From the NCBI GenBank assembly GCA_012961755.1, contig DTYS01000064.1, forward strand, positions 1 to 16,817: DNA of 16,817 nucleotides. The letters are read 5' to 3'. The translations under genes were made by a program, and so were the position numbers. This stretch comes from Candidatus Latescibacterota bacterium (lineage in GTDB: Bacteria; Latescibacterota; 4484-107; B68-G9). Shown one piece after another: positions 7,536-15,056 of the stretch; within the stretch, counting starts at the first letter, position 1, and each line of letters begins with the position of its first letter. The notes beneath the pieces are model-generated. The model made no database searches, was not told the DNA's origin, and saw only the letters and a program-made list of their open reading frames with translations.

Positions 7536-7655
7536 TTAGCTTGGGTAGTCCCTGGCCGTGCCCTGCAGGAAGGTCAGAGCCTCGGGGATGAGGTAGTACT
7601 TCCCCGCACAGAACACCTGAGCGCCGATATAAGCTCTGGACGACCGGGCCCTCAT
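7536..7655 (-). CDS. Small hypothetical protein (39 aa) translationally coupled to pnp
   Basis: An ATG (7655..7653) overlaps the pnp stop codon as ATGA, and the ORF runs 39 codons to TAA. The Shine-Dalgarno sequence is the AGGAGGAGGAG that encodes the terminal arginines of PNPase, with GGAGG at 7665..7661, five bases from the ATG. Third codon positions are mostly G or C, as in neighbouring genes. The product begins basic (MRARSSRA), then has a mixed hydrophobic/aromatic part (AYIGAQVFCAGKYYLIPEAL) with one cysteine (C16), and ends RDYPS. I do not recognise a family. It fills the space between pnp and the weak hairpin. Overlap, RBS and base composition favour a real gene, but the length is short enough for chance. 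Confidence 0.5.
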   Translation of the reverse strand: MRARSSRAYIGAQVFCAGKYYLIPEALTFLQGTARDYPS

Positions 7656-9802
7656 CTCCTCCTCCTGTCGTCCCTGATGAAACGTTTCACCCTCTCCTGG
7701 ACGGGAGGGGCGTTCTTGAGCTGTTCCTCCAGGACGGCCTTCCTGCTGAGGCGTACCTTCCCCTGTTCGTCTATGCCTGTGACCTTCACGGAGACCTTAT
7801 CTCCTTCCTTCACGACGTCGCCGACCTGGCGCACCCTCCCTATGTCCAGCTCCGATATATGCACCAAGCCTTCCTTGCCGGGCATAAATTCCACGAAGGC
7901 TCCGAAGGGCACTATCTTTGTGACCGTCCCCTCGTAGACCTTACCTATCTCGGGCTCGGCGACTATACGCTCTATCCACTCCTTGGCCGCTTCCCCGGCG
8001 GATGGATCGCTCGCGGCTATGAAGACGGTGCCGTTGTCCTCTATGTCTATCGTGGCTCCGGTCTTCTCCGTTATCTCCCTTATGACCTTACCTCCCGGGC
8101 CTATCACCTCCCCTATCTTGGAGGGGTTTATGCGGAGGGTGAGGACCCTAGGTGCGTAGATGGACAGCTCCTCCCTGGGCCTCGGAAGGGTCCTGGCCAT
8201 GGCGTCCAATATCTCCGCCCTGGCAGCCTTTGCCTGCTCCAGGGCCCTGACTATGAGGTCCAAGGATATCCCGGGTACCTTCAGGTCCATCTGTATGGCG
8301 GTTATGCCGTCCTTCGTGCCAGCGACCTTGAAGTCCATGTCCCCGCAGTGGTCCTCGGCCCCGGCTATGTCGGTGAGGAGGACCTCCTTTTCCCCCTCCT
8401 TCACGAGACCTACGGAGACCCCGGCCACGGCCGTCTTTATAGGGACCCCTGCGTCCATAAGCGACAGGGAGCCCGCGCAGACCGTGGCCATGGAGGAGGA
8501 ACCGTTGGATTCCAGTATGTCCGAGACTATTCGGATCGTGTAAGGGAACATCTCCTCGGAGGGTATCACGGGTTGGATTGCCCTCTCGGCCAAGGCCCCG
8601 TGGCCTATCTCCCGGCGGCTGGGCCCCCTGAGGGGCCTGACCTCCCCGACGCAGAAGGGGGGAAAGTTATAATGGAGCATGTAGCTCTTCCAGGACTCCC
8701 CCTCCAGCGCCTCTATCTTCTGCTCGTCCATCTTGGTGCCAAGCGTGGTCACGGCCAACGCCTGGGTCTCCCCCCTGGTGAAGAGGGCAGAACCGTGGGT
8801 CCTGGGGAGGAGTCCCACCTCGCAGGTTACGGGTCTGAGCTCCTCGGGGGCCCTCCCGTCGGGCCTCCTCCCTTCCTCCAGTATCATCCTCCTGACCTCA
8901 TCCCTTTCCATATCGGAGATTAAGCGTGCTACCTCCCTTTCGGAGCCCGGGAACCGTTCCGAGAGTTCCTCGCAGGTCCTGCGGAATATATCGTTCAGGG
9001 CCTCCTGGCGTTCGAGCTTAGTAGGTATCGTGCTGGCCCTACGCACCTCATCCCCGGCAAGTTCCTCGACAGCAGCTTTAAGTTCCAGGTCCACGGAAAC
9101 TTCGGGAACGGGCTCCTTTTCCCTACCGCACGCCTTCACAAGTTCGTCCTGTAACTCGCAGACCTTCCTGACCTCCTCCTGGGCCAGGCCTATGGCCTCA
9201 GCCATCCCTCCCTCGGATACTTCCTTAGCCCCAGCCTCGAGCATCACAACCCTGCCGTCCCTGAGCCCGGCTACCACGAGGTCGAGGGCGCTCTCCTCGA
9301 GCTCGGAGAAGGTAGGGTTCACGACGAACTGGCCGTCCACGAGCCCCATCCTCACGGCCCCCACTATCTCGGGGAACGGGATGGGGGAGATGGCCAGGGC
9401 CGCGGACGCACCTATCAGGCCCAGGAGGTCGGCATCGTTCTCCTGGTCGGAGGAGAGCACCGTGACCATTATCTGCACTTCGTTCCTGTATCCCTCAGGG
9501 AATAAAGGCCTTATGGGGCGGTCTATCATCCGGGAGGCCAGGACCTCCTGTTCGGAAGGCCTCCCCTCCCTCTTGAAGAATCCCCCCGGTATCCTGCCTG
9601 CGGCGTACATCCTCTCCCTGAACTCCACGGTGAGGGGAAGGAAGTCCACGTCCTCCCTTGGTTCCTTCGACCGCACCACCGTCGCAAGGACCACCGTGTC
9701 GGCGTACCTCACGAGGACCGCCCCGTCGGCCTGGCGGGCCACCCTCCCGGATTCCAGGGAGAGTACCCTTCCGGCCCATTCCATCTCTACCCTGTGTATC
9801 AT
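7652..9802 (-). CDS. pnp: Polyribonucleotide nucleotidyltransferase (PNPase)
   Basis: This 716-residue enzyme degrades RNA 3'-to-5' by phosphorolysis and acts as a trimeric ring, a core part of bacterial mRNA turnover and sRNA handling. The order is complete: first RNase PH domain (about 1-215), helical linker, second RNase PH domain (about 300-540) with the catalytic segment EDHCGDMDFKVAGT, in which D484 and D490 match the conserved aspartates, then a KH domain (about 552-597, GPGGKVIREI) and an S1 domain (about 619-690, VPFGAFVEF). The C-terminus ends in four arginines. The ATG has GAGG six bases upstream, and the rpsO stop is 14 bases away, so it is co-transcribed with rpsO. The short gap leaves no room for the separate promoter and RNase III-cleaved leader that regulate pnp in E. 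coli. Confidence 0.98.
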   Translation of the reverse strand: MIHRVEMEWAGRVLSLESGRVARQADGAVLVRYADTVVLATVVRSKEPREDVDFLPLTVEFRERMYAAGRIPGGFFKREGRPSEQEVLASRMIDRPIRPLFPEGYRNEVQIMVTVLSSDQENDADLLGLIGASAALAISPIPFPEIVGAVRMGLVDGQFVVNPTFSELEESALDLVVAGLRDGRVVMLEAGAKEVSEGGMAEAIGLAQEEVRKVCELQDELVKACGREKEPVPEVSVDLELKAAVEELAGDEVRRASTIPTKLERQEALNDIFRRTCEELSERFPGSEREVARLISDMERDEVRRMILEEGRRPDGRAPEELRPVTCEVGLLPRTHGSALFTRGETQALAVTTLGTKMDEQKIEALEGESWKSYMLHYNFPPFCVGEVRPLRGPSRREIGHGALAERAIQPVIPSEEMFPYTIRIVSDILESNGSSSMATVCAGSLSLMDAGVPIKTAVAGVSVGLVKEGEKEVLLTDIAGAEDHCGDMDFKVAGTKDGITAIQMDLKVPGISLDLIVRALEQAKAARAEILDAMARTLPRPREELSIYAPRVLTLRINPSKIGEVIGPGGKVIREITEKTGATIDIEDNGTVFIAASDPSAGEAAKEWIERIVAEPEIGKVYEGTVTKIVPFGAFVEFMPGKEGLVHISELDIGRVRQVGDVVKEGDKVSVKVTGIDEQGKVRLSRKAVLEEQLKNAPPVQERVKRFIRDDRRRR

Positions 9803-9816
9803 GCTACCTCATCCTC

Positions 9817-10092
9817 CTATACCGAATGTCTTATGCCGAGTCGCTCTATGAGTTGCAAGTACTTCTCCGGGTCCTTCCTGTAAAGGTAGCGCAGGAACCT
9901 CCTCCTCCTCCCCACGAGCTTCAGCAGCCCCCTATGGCTGTGGTGGTCCTTCCTATGTTCCCTCAGGTGCCTGGTGAGCTGCTGGATCCTGACCGTAAGC
10001 AGGGCTATCTGCACCTCAGGGGAACCGGTGTCCCCTTCCTTCCTTCCGAACTCCTTTAAGATCCTCTCCTTTTCCTCCCTCGTCAGAGACAT
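9817..10092 (-). CDS. rpsO: 30S ribosomal protein S15
   Basis: At 91 residues it is close to the usual 88-89. S15 binds 16S rRNA early in assembly of the 30S platform and makes a bridge to the 50S subunit. The S15 signature is clear: EFGRKEGDTGSPEVQIALLT, then LTRHLREHRKDHHSHRGLL, then GRRRRFLRYL. Thirteen of its sixteen arginines use AGG, including a run of four consecutive AGG codons, showing that AGG is a preferred rather than rare codon here. The start is preceded by AAAGGAGGGAGG, which overlaps the ribF stop region; the gap to ribF is 10 bases. rpsO next to pnp is a very widely conserved arrangement. Confidence 0.98.
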   Translation of the reverse strand: MSLTREEKERILKEFGRKEGDTGSPEVQIALLTVRIQQLTRHLREHRKDHHSHRGLLKLVGRRRRFLRYLYRKDPEKYLQLIERLGIRHSV

Positions 10093-10102
10093 CCTCCCTC
10101 CT

Positions 10103-11038
10103 TTACAGAAGCTGTCGTCGTTCCCCAGCTAACGTCCTGGCCCTTTCCAAGTCCTGGGCTATCTGGTTCCTCAGGCTTTCCACGTCATCGAATTTCCTCT
10201 CCTCCCTGAGCCTCGTGAAGACTTCGCACAGCAACTTCCTTCCGTAAAGCTCACCCCCGAAGCCTATTATGTGGACCTCTAAGGAACGTCCCTTCCCCTC
10301 GAAGCTCGGCCTCGTTCCTATGTTCATAACTCCCGGGAGGACCTCCTCTTCAAGCTTGACCCTGACGGCGTAGACACCGTCCGGCGGAAGCAGTTTACGA
10401 TGTGGCACGGCCAAATTAGCTGTGGGATAGCCTATCTTCCTTCCCCTTCCGTCCCCGTGGACTACGGTGCCGGATATTACGAAAGGTCCTCCGAGGAGAC
10501 GGGAAGCTTCCTCCATCTTCCCTTCCCTTACCAGTTTCCTTATCTTAGTGCTGCTTATTACGCCCCCCTCCGCCACGACCGGCCCTATCACGTGGACAGC
10601 GAAGCCTATATCTTCGCCGAGCTTCCTCAGGAGCGATGGACCCCCTTCCCCTCCCCTCCCGAAGCGGTGGTTGTATCCCACCACGACCTCGACCGCCCTC
10701 CATTCCTCGACCAGGACCTTCCTTACGAACTCCTCGGGGTCCATATGTGCGACCTCCCTTCCGAACGGGACTGGGGCCACGTATTCCGCGCCCAAGTCCG
10801 AAAGCTTGAGAAGCTTCTCCTCCAAGGTGGTAAGGAGGAAAGGCCCCTGGGGAGGTGAGACCACGAGCCGGGTGTGGGGTTCGTAGGTGAGGACGAGGCC
10901 GATGCCCCCCGAGGATTCCGCCCTTTTCATGGTAAAGGAGATGGTCCTCCTGTGGCCTAAGTGGACCCCATCGAAGTTCCCCATGGTTACGACCACGGGT
11001 CCTTCGGGAAGCTCCCTTCCGCTTCTCACCAGCTTCAT
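10103..11038 (-). CDS. ribF: Bifunctional riboflavin kinase / FAD synthetase
   Basis: This 311-residue protein makes FMN from riboflavin and then FAD, both ATP-dependent. The N-terminal nucleotidyltransferase part has GNFDGVHLGHR (20-30), GYNHRFG (121-127) and SSTKIR (162-167). The C-terminal flavokinase part has GYPTANL (203-209), PPDGVYAV, NIGTRPSF and the closing EVHIIGF ... LREERKF segment. Length is typical of the bifunctional form. The start overlaps the truB stop as ATGA, indicating translational coupling; a GAGGGTGA lies roughly ten bases upstream. The truB-ribF-rpsO order is conserved in many bacteria. Confidence 0.96.
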   Translation of the reverse strand: MKLVRSGRELPEGPVVVTMGNFDGVHLGHRRTISFTMKRAESSGGIGLVLTYEPHTRLVVSPPQGPFLLTTLEEKLLKLSDLGAEYVAPVPFGREVAHMDPEEFVRKVLVEEWRAVEVVVGYNHRFGRGGEGGPSLLRKLGEDIGFAVHVIGPVVAEGGVISSTKIRKLVREGKMEEASRLLGGPFVISGTVVHGDGRGRKIGYPTANLAVPHRKLLPPDGVYAVRVKLEEEVLPGVMNIGTRPSFEGKGRSLEVHIIGFGGELYGRKLLCEVFTRLREERKFDDVESLRNQIAQDLERARTLAGERRQLL

Positions 11039-11940
11039 AGCGAGATCACCCTCAAAGGCCTTATCCTTCCTTCCCTTCCCTCACCCACACCTAGGAACTC
11101 CCCTTCCTGCGAGTAGACCGCCACCCTCCCTTCCTGCGGACCTGGGACCTCACCTCCATGGAGGAAGGATCTGGCCTCCTCGTAGGGGAGCTCAACTTCG
11201 GGCAGGCCGAGCGCCTCACCTACGGGGACCAAGGGAAGGGTCCCCTCCGATGCGAGACGAGGGACGTCGTCCAAGGGGATGGCCCCTTCGTGCCGGAAGG
11301 GACCGGAACGGGTGCGGACGAGGGCCTCCACGTGCGCCCCGCATCCTAAGGTCTCGCCTATGTCCCTCACCAGCGCCCTTATATAAGTACCCTTAGAGCA
11401 GATGACCTTGAGTCCCACGGAGGGAGGATGGAAGTCCAGGACCTCGATCCTATGTATCCTCACCCTGCGGGGGGGGAGGTCGGGAACTTCTCCCATCCTT
11501 GCAAGTTCGTAGGACCTCCGGCCCTTGTGGTGGACTGCTGAGAAGGCAGGAGGGCGTTGAAGGATATCCCCTTCGAACTTCAGGCAGACCTCTTTAAAGT
11601 TCTTCCTCGTAAGCCCATCCGGCACCTCGCACGTTCCCACGACCCTTCCCTCCGCATCGTCGGTGTCGGTGGCCATGCCGAGGTGCAGCGTCACGATGTA
11701 CTCCTTCTCGGACTCGTCCAGGAAGGGGATGAACTTCGTGGCCTGGCCAAGGGCCAGTACGAGGACTCCCGTGGCCGAAGGGTCCAAAGTTCCCGTGTGT
11801 CCGACCTTGCCCACATTCAGCTTCCCCCTCACCCAAGCCACGACGTCGTGGGATGTCCATCCTTTGGGCTTGTCAACGACCAGGAAGCCCTCAAGCTTCC
11901 TCCCGTACCTTCCTGAGGAGTTCCTCGATGTGCGCCCCAT
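11035..11940 (-). CDS. truB: tRNA pseudouridine-55 synthase TruB
   Basis: TruB converts uridine 55 of the tRNA T-loop to pseudouridine and acts as a tRNA folding chaperone. The catalytic motif GHTGTLDPSATG places the essential aspartate at D53. Other family motifs are RPPAFSAVHHKG, RRSYELAR and SKGTYIRALVRDIG. A PUA-like C-terminal region (about 225-301) follows. Homologues usually start a few residues before the 'DKPKGWTSHD' block, whereas this ORF has a 15-residue extension (MGRTSRNSSGRYGRK), and its ATG lies 50 bases inside rbfA without a convincing Shine-Dalgarno. No in-frame ATG, GTG or TTG exists nearer to the conserved region, so 11940 is the only standard choice. Identity is firm; the start is less so. 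Confidence 0.95.
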   Translation of the reverse strand: MGRTSRNSSGRYGRKLEGFLVVDKPKGWTSHDVVAWVRGKLNVGKVGHTGTLDPSATGVLVLALGQATKFIPFLDESEKEYIVTLHLGMATDTDDAEGRVVGTCEVPDGLTRKNFKEVCLKFEGDILQRPPAFSAVHHKGRRSYELARMGEVPDLPPRRVRIHRIEVLDFHPPSVGLKVICSKGTYIRALVRDIGETLGCGAHVEALVRTRSGPFRHEGAIPLDDVPRLASEGTLPLVPVGEALGLPEVELPYEEARSFLHGGEVPGPQEGRVAVYSQEGEFLGVGEGREGRIRPLRVISL

Positions 11941-12238
11941 ATTCGTAGGATGTGTCCCTGAGGAACGCTATCTCAGGTACCCTCTTTATCCTCAACCTCC
12001 TTCCAAGTTCGGCACGGATGAATTTGGATGCCCGGTTGAGGCCCTCTATCGCTTCCTTCTGCTCTTGAGGGGAACCCATGACGCTCACGTACGCCCTTGC
12101 ATGTCTCAGGTCCTCGGTCACCTCCACTCCCGTAACGGCGACTGACCTCACCCTGGGGTCCTTGACCTTGGTCCTCAGGACCGAGGAGATCTCCCTGCGG
12201 AGCAGGCTCCCTACCTTCTCCATCCTCGAGAAGCTCAT
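11891..12238 (-). CDS. rbfA: 30S ribosome-binding factor RbfA
   Basis: This 115-residue KH-fold protein binds immature 30S subunits and helps mature the 5' end and helix 1 of 16S rRNA. The recognisable pattern is RMEKVGSLLRREISSVL at the N-terminus, VTGVEVTEDLRHARAYVSV in the middle, and LGRRLRIKRVPEIAFLRDTSYEYG near the end. The start overlaps the DUF503 stop as ATGA with GGAGG four bases upstream, so translation is coupled. The last 50 bases overlap the start of truB. It lacks the longer C-terminal tail of some homologues. Confidence 0.96.
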   Translation of the reverse strand: MSFSRMEKVGSLLRREISSVLRTKVKDPRVRSVAVTGVEVTEDLRHARAYVSVMGSPQEQKEAIEGLNRASKFIRAELGRRLRIKRVPEIAFLRDTSYEYGAHIEELLRKVREEA

Positions 12239-12516
12239 AGTACCTCCACCCTATAGTCCAGAACCTCTACCCTCCCATCACCCTCGACGAACTTAACGAC
12301 CTGGGATATGACCCTGTGGATATATCCCGACTCCGAGGCGGCCACCGCTACCCCCAAAGCCCCCCTCTTCCAGAGGCCGTGTCCGTCCACCTCGGCCACG
12401 GAGACGTTGAAGCGGGCCCTTATCCGGTCCTTTAGGCTCTTCATGACGAACCTCTTCTCCTTGAGCGAACGACTTTCCGGAAAGAGGAGCTCTATCTCGC
12501 AGGTTCCCACGAGCAT
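12235..12516 (-). CDS. DUF503 / YlxP-like small protein
   Basis: A 93-residue protein of the DUF503 family, known as YlxP in Bacillus and normally encoded between infB and rbfA. The family pattern is visible: MLVGTCEIELLFPESRSLKEKR at the N-terminus, then LKDRIRARFNVSVAEVD, and a C-terminal VVKFVEGDGRVEVLDY. Its biochemical role is not settled, although genomic position and reports on homologues suggest a link to ribosome maturation. The ATG directly abuts the infB TAG with GGAGG five bases upstream (in the last infB codons). The stop overlaps the rbfA start. Family assignment is strong, function unknown. Confidence 0.93.
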   Translation of the reverse strand: MLVGTCEIELLFPESRSLKEKRFVMKSLKDRIRARFNVSVAEVDGHGLWKRGALGVAVAASESGYIHRVISQVVKFVEGDGRVEVLDYRVEVL

Positions 12517-14748
12517 CTAAGCCTCCCTCGGAATCTCCACTACCTGATATACCTCGAAGACGTCGCCTACCTTTATGTCCTGGAAGTCCTTTATCCCGAC
12601 ACCGCACTCGTACCCGGCCTGGACCTCCCTCACGTCCTCCTTGAACCTTTTGAGGGAAGCTATCTCCCCGTCGTAGACGACCACGTTGTCCCTTAGCACC
12701 CTGACAGATGCCCCCCTCCTTATAAGGCCGGACTGGACGTAACACCCTGCCACCACGCCGACCCCGGGTATCCTGAAGGTCTGACGGACTTCAGCGGTGC
12801 CCAATATCTCCTCCTTACGTTCGGGAGGCAGGAGCCCCGACATAGCGGCCTTTATGTCCTCCACGGCCTCGTATATCACGTTGTAGGTCATTACGTCCAC
12901 CCCCTCCTGAGACGCCAGCTCCCTCGCCCTTTGGTCGGGTCTCACGTGAAAGCCGACTATGACGGCGTCGGAGGCGGAGGCAAGAAGTACGTCGGATTCG
13001 GAGATCGCGCCCACGCCCTTCCTGATTATCTGCACCTTAACCTTCTCGTCCTCCAGGGCCATGAGGGCGTCCGAGAGCGCCTCCACCGAACCGTCCACAT
13101 CGCCCTTTACTATGAGCCTCAGCTCCTTGACCTTCCCCTCCTCTATCCTCCGGCCGAGGTCCGTCAAAGTTATGCGACGGGCCCTACTGTATTCCTGCTC
13201 CCTATGCCTCTGTTGTCTCCTCCTGCTTATCTCTCTGGCCTCCGCCTCCGTCTCGGTCACCGCGAACGTGTCCCCGGCCTGAGGTACTCCATCTATGCCC
13301 AAGACCTGCACTGGGGTGGAGGGACCGGCCGATTCCTTCGGGTTGCCCCTTTCATCTAAGAGGGCCCTCACCCTCCCGCTATATAGCCCCGCGACGAAGG
13401 GATCGCCGACGTGGAGGGTGCCCTCCTGGACGAGCACCGTGGCCACGGGACCCCTACCCTTGTCGAGCTTAGCTTCCACCACGACCCCCCTCGCCCTGCT
13501 GTTAGGGTTGGCCCTGAGTTCCAGCATTTCTCCTATAAGTATCAAGGTATCAAGGAGCTGATCCACACCCTGGCCCGTCTTCGCCGAGACCTCCACCATG
13601 GTGGTCTTCCCCCCCCACTCCTCGGGGATGAGGCCGTATTCCGAAAGCTGGCGCTTGACCCTCTCGATGTTGGCCGTGGGGAGGTCGACCTTGTTTATGG
13701 CGACTACTATGGGAACGCCGGCGGCCCTGGCGTGGTCTATGGCCTCAACGGTCTGGGGCCGTACCCCGTCGTCCGCCGCCACGACCAGGACGACTATATC
13801 GGTGACCCTGGCCCCCCTGGCCCTCATCGCGGTGAAGGCTTCGTGGCCGGGGGTATCCAAGAAGGTCACCTTCCCTCCGTCCACGGAGACCTCGTAGGCT
13901 CCTATGTGCTGGGTTATGCCCCCCGACTCTCCCGCGACGACGTTGGTCTTTCGGATGTAATCCAGTAGGGTGGTTTTGCCGTGGTCCACATGCCCCATCA
14001 CCGTGACCACGGGCGGACGGGGTTCAAGTTCGCCTTCGAGGACCTCCTCCCCAAGTTCCTCGTACTCCTCCATAAGTTCCACCTCGTACCCGAACTCATC
14101 CGCCACCATCGACAGGGTCTCCATATCCAGCCGCTGGTTGATGGTGACCATAAGCCCCATCTGAAGGCATTTAGTTATGACCTCAGAGGGGGAGACCCCC
14201 ATACTCTCGGCAAGTTCGGCGACCGAGGTGAACTCGCTCACCTTGAGCACCTTCCTCTCCTCGGCCTCCTCCTTCTCCTCTCCCTTCTCCCTATGTCGTC
14301 TGGTACGAGCTTTCCCCATCTCCATGGTTGCCAAGGTGCGGCGGATGCTCTCCTCGACCTCCTCCCTCGTTAGCCCGGGACGGCGCCTCCCGCGCCTTTT
14401 CCTACGTTCATTGGTGTGTCTCTGAGCCTTAGGAGGTTCCTTCATTGAGCTAAGCTCCACCCTCACGGCCTCCCTCAGCTCCTCCTTAGAGCGCCTCCTC
14501 CTACGCCTCCTGCGCTTCGGGGCGGTCCTTTCGGGGGGGCGTGAGGAGAAGGCCTTCCTCCTTTCCATCTCCTGTATGGAGGACCTCTTCTCCTCCTGAA
14601 ACTTGCGCCTGACCCAGTCCTCCATCTCCTCGGTGACCACGCTCATATGGCCGTGTACGTCGAACCCTCCGGACTTGAGGAGGCTAAGGAGGGCCTCGCT
14701 GGATACATCGTATTCCTTGGCCAACTGGTACACCCTTTTAGTCTCCAC
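12517..14748 (-). CDS. infB: Translation initiation factor IF-2
   Basis: This 743-residue GTPase brings initiator fMet-tRNA to the 30S subunit and promotes subunit joining. Domains in order: an IF2N-type module (about 4-45), a highly charged linker (about 50-165) with eight consecutive arginines (79-86), a second IF2N module (about 168-225), then the GTPase with GHVDHGKT (252-259), DTPGH (298-302), NKVD (352-355) and SAK (388-390), followed by the beta-barrel, domain III and the C-terminal initiator-tRNA-binding domain. The start is GTG (14748), sharing one base with the ylxQ stop (TAGTG), with AAGGAGGTGG upstream. The stop abuts DUF503. The linker is short compared with E. coli (890 residues), as in many thermophiles. 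Confidence 0.98.
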   Translation of the reverse strand: METKRVYQLAKEYDVSSEALLSLLKSGGFDVHGHMSVVTEEMEDWVRRKFQEEKRSSIQEMERRKAFSSRPPERTAPKRRRRRRRRSKEELREAVRVELSSMKEPPKAQRHTNERRKRRGRRRPGLTREEVEESIRRTLATMEMGKARTRRHREKGEEKEEAEERKVLKVSEFTSVAELAESMGVSPSEVITKCLQMGLMVTINQRLDMETLSMVADEFGYEVELMEEYEELGEEVLEGELEPRPPVVTVMGHVDHGKTTLLDYIRKTNVVAGESGGITQHIGAYEVSVDGGKVTFLDTPGHEAFTAMRARGARVTDIVVLVVAADDGVRPQTVEAIDHARAAGVPIVVAINKVDLPTANIERVKRQLSEYGLIPEEWGGKTTMVEVSAKTGQGVDQLLDTLILIGEMLELRANPNSRARGVVVEAKLDKGRGPVATVLVQEGTLHVGDPFVAGLYSGRVRALLDERGNPKESAGPSTPVQVLGIDGVPQAGDTFAVTETEAEAREISRRRQQRHREQEYSRARRITLTDLGRRIEEGKVKELRLIVKGDVDGSVEALSDALMALEDEKVKVQIIRKGVGAISESDVLLASASDAVIVGFHVRPDQRARELASQEGVDVMTYNVIYEAVEDIKAAMSGLLPPERKEEILGTAEVRQTFRIPGVGVVAGCYVQSGLIRRGASVRVLRDNVVVYDGEIASLKRFKEDVREVQAGYECGVGIKDFQDIKVGDVFEVYQVVEIPREA

Positions 14749-15056
14749 TATACTTCCACCTCCTTTTCCCCGATCGAAGCTATGACCTGTCCCGCCAGGT
14801 CGGCGTCCGTAACGACGGCAACGACCTTACCCGGCCTCCCTATGGCCCTTCCGAGGTCCAGATCCGTCCTGATCACCGGCACCCCGAAGGTTTCGGCCAG
14901 TCTTACGAAGTGTCTCCGAACGTCCTTACCGCACTCCTTCGCCAGGAGCACCAGGCGTCCCCTCCCCCTCCTCAGCGCCATCTCGGCGGCCTTCCTCCCT
15001 GCGGCCACCTTACCTGCCCTCGCAGCTATCCCGAGGTAATTCTCTGGCCTTCCCAT
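14748..15056 (-). CDS. ylxQ: L7Ae/L30e-family RNA-binding protein (YlxQ-like)
   Basis: A small (102-residue) protein of the L7Ae/L30e/S12e/Gadd45 fold, which binds kink-turn RNA in known members. Features are NYLGIAARAGKVAAGRKAAE at the N-terminus, LVLLAKECGKDVRRHF in the centre and the VPVIRTDLDLGRAIGRPGK segment typical of the family. It sits between nusA and infB exactly where Bacillus ylxQ is found. Two starts are stacked as GTGATG: GTG at 15059 (overlaps the nusA stop by four bases) or ATG at 15056 (overlap of one). I prefer ATG because the GAGG upstream is better spaced. The ylxR gene that usually precedes it is missing. Confidence 0.88.
   Translation of the reverse strand: MGRPENYLGIAARAGKVAAGRKAAEMALRRGRGRLVLLAKECGKDVRRHFVRLAETFGVPVIRTDLDLGRAIGRPGKVVAVVTDADLAGQVIASIGEKEVEV

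Noticed and set aside
9804..9812. Two-codon mini-ORF (ATG AGG TAG) in the rpsO-pnp gap
   Set aside because: It arises from the overlapping AGGAGG-type ribosome binding site and is too short to mean anything without further evidence.
7859..9851. Long plus-strand ORFs (354 and 372 codons) opposite pnp
   Set aside because: They are low-complexity antisense frames of a clear PNPase gene, with no family signature.
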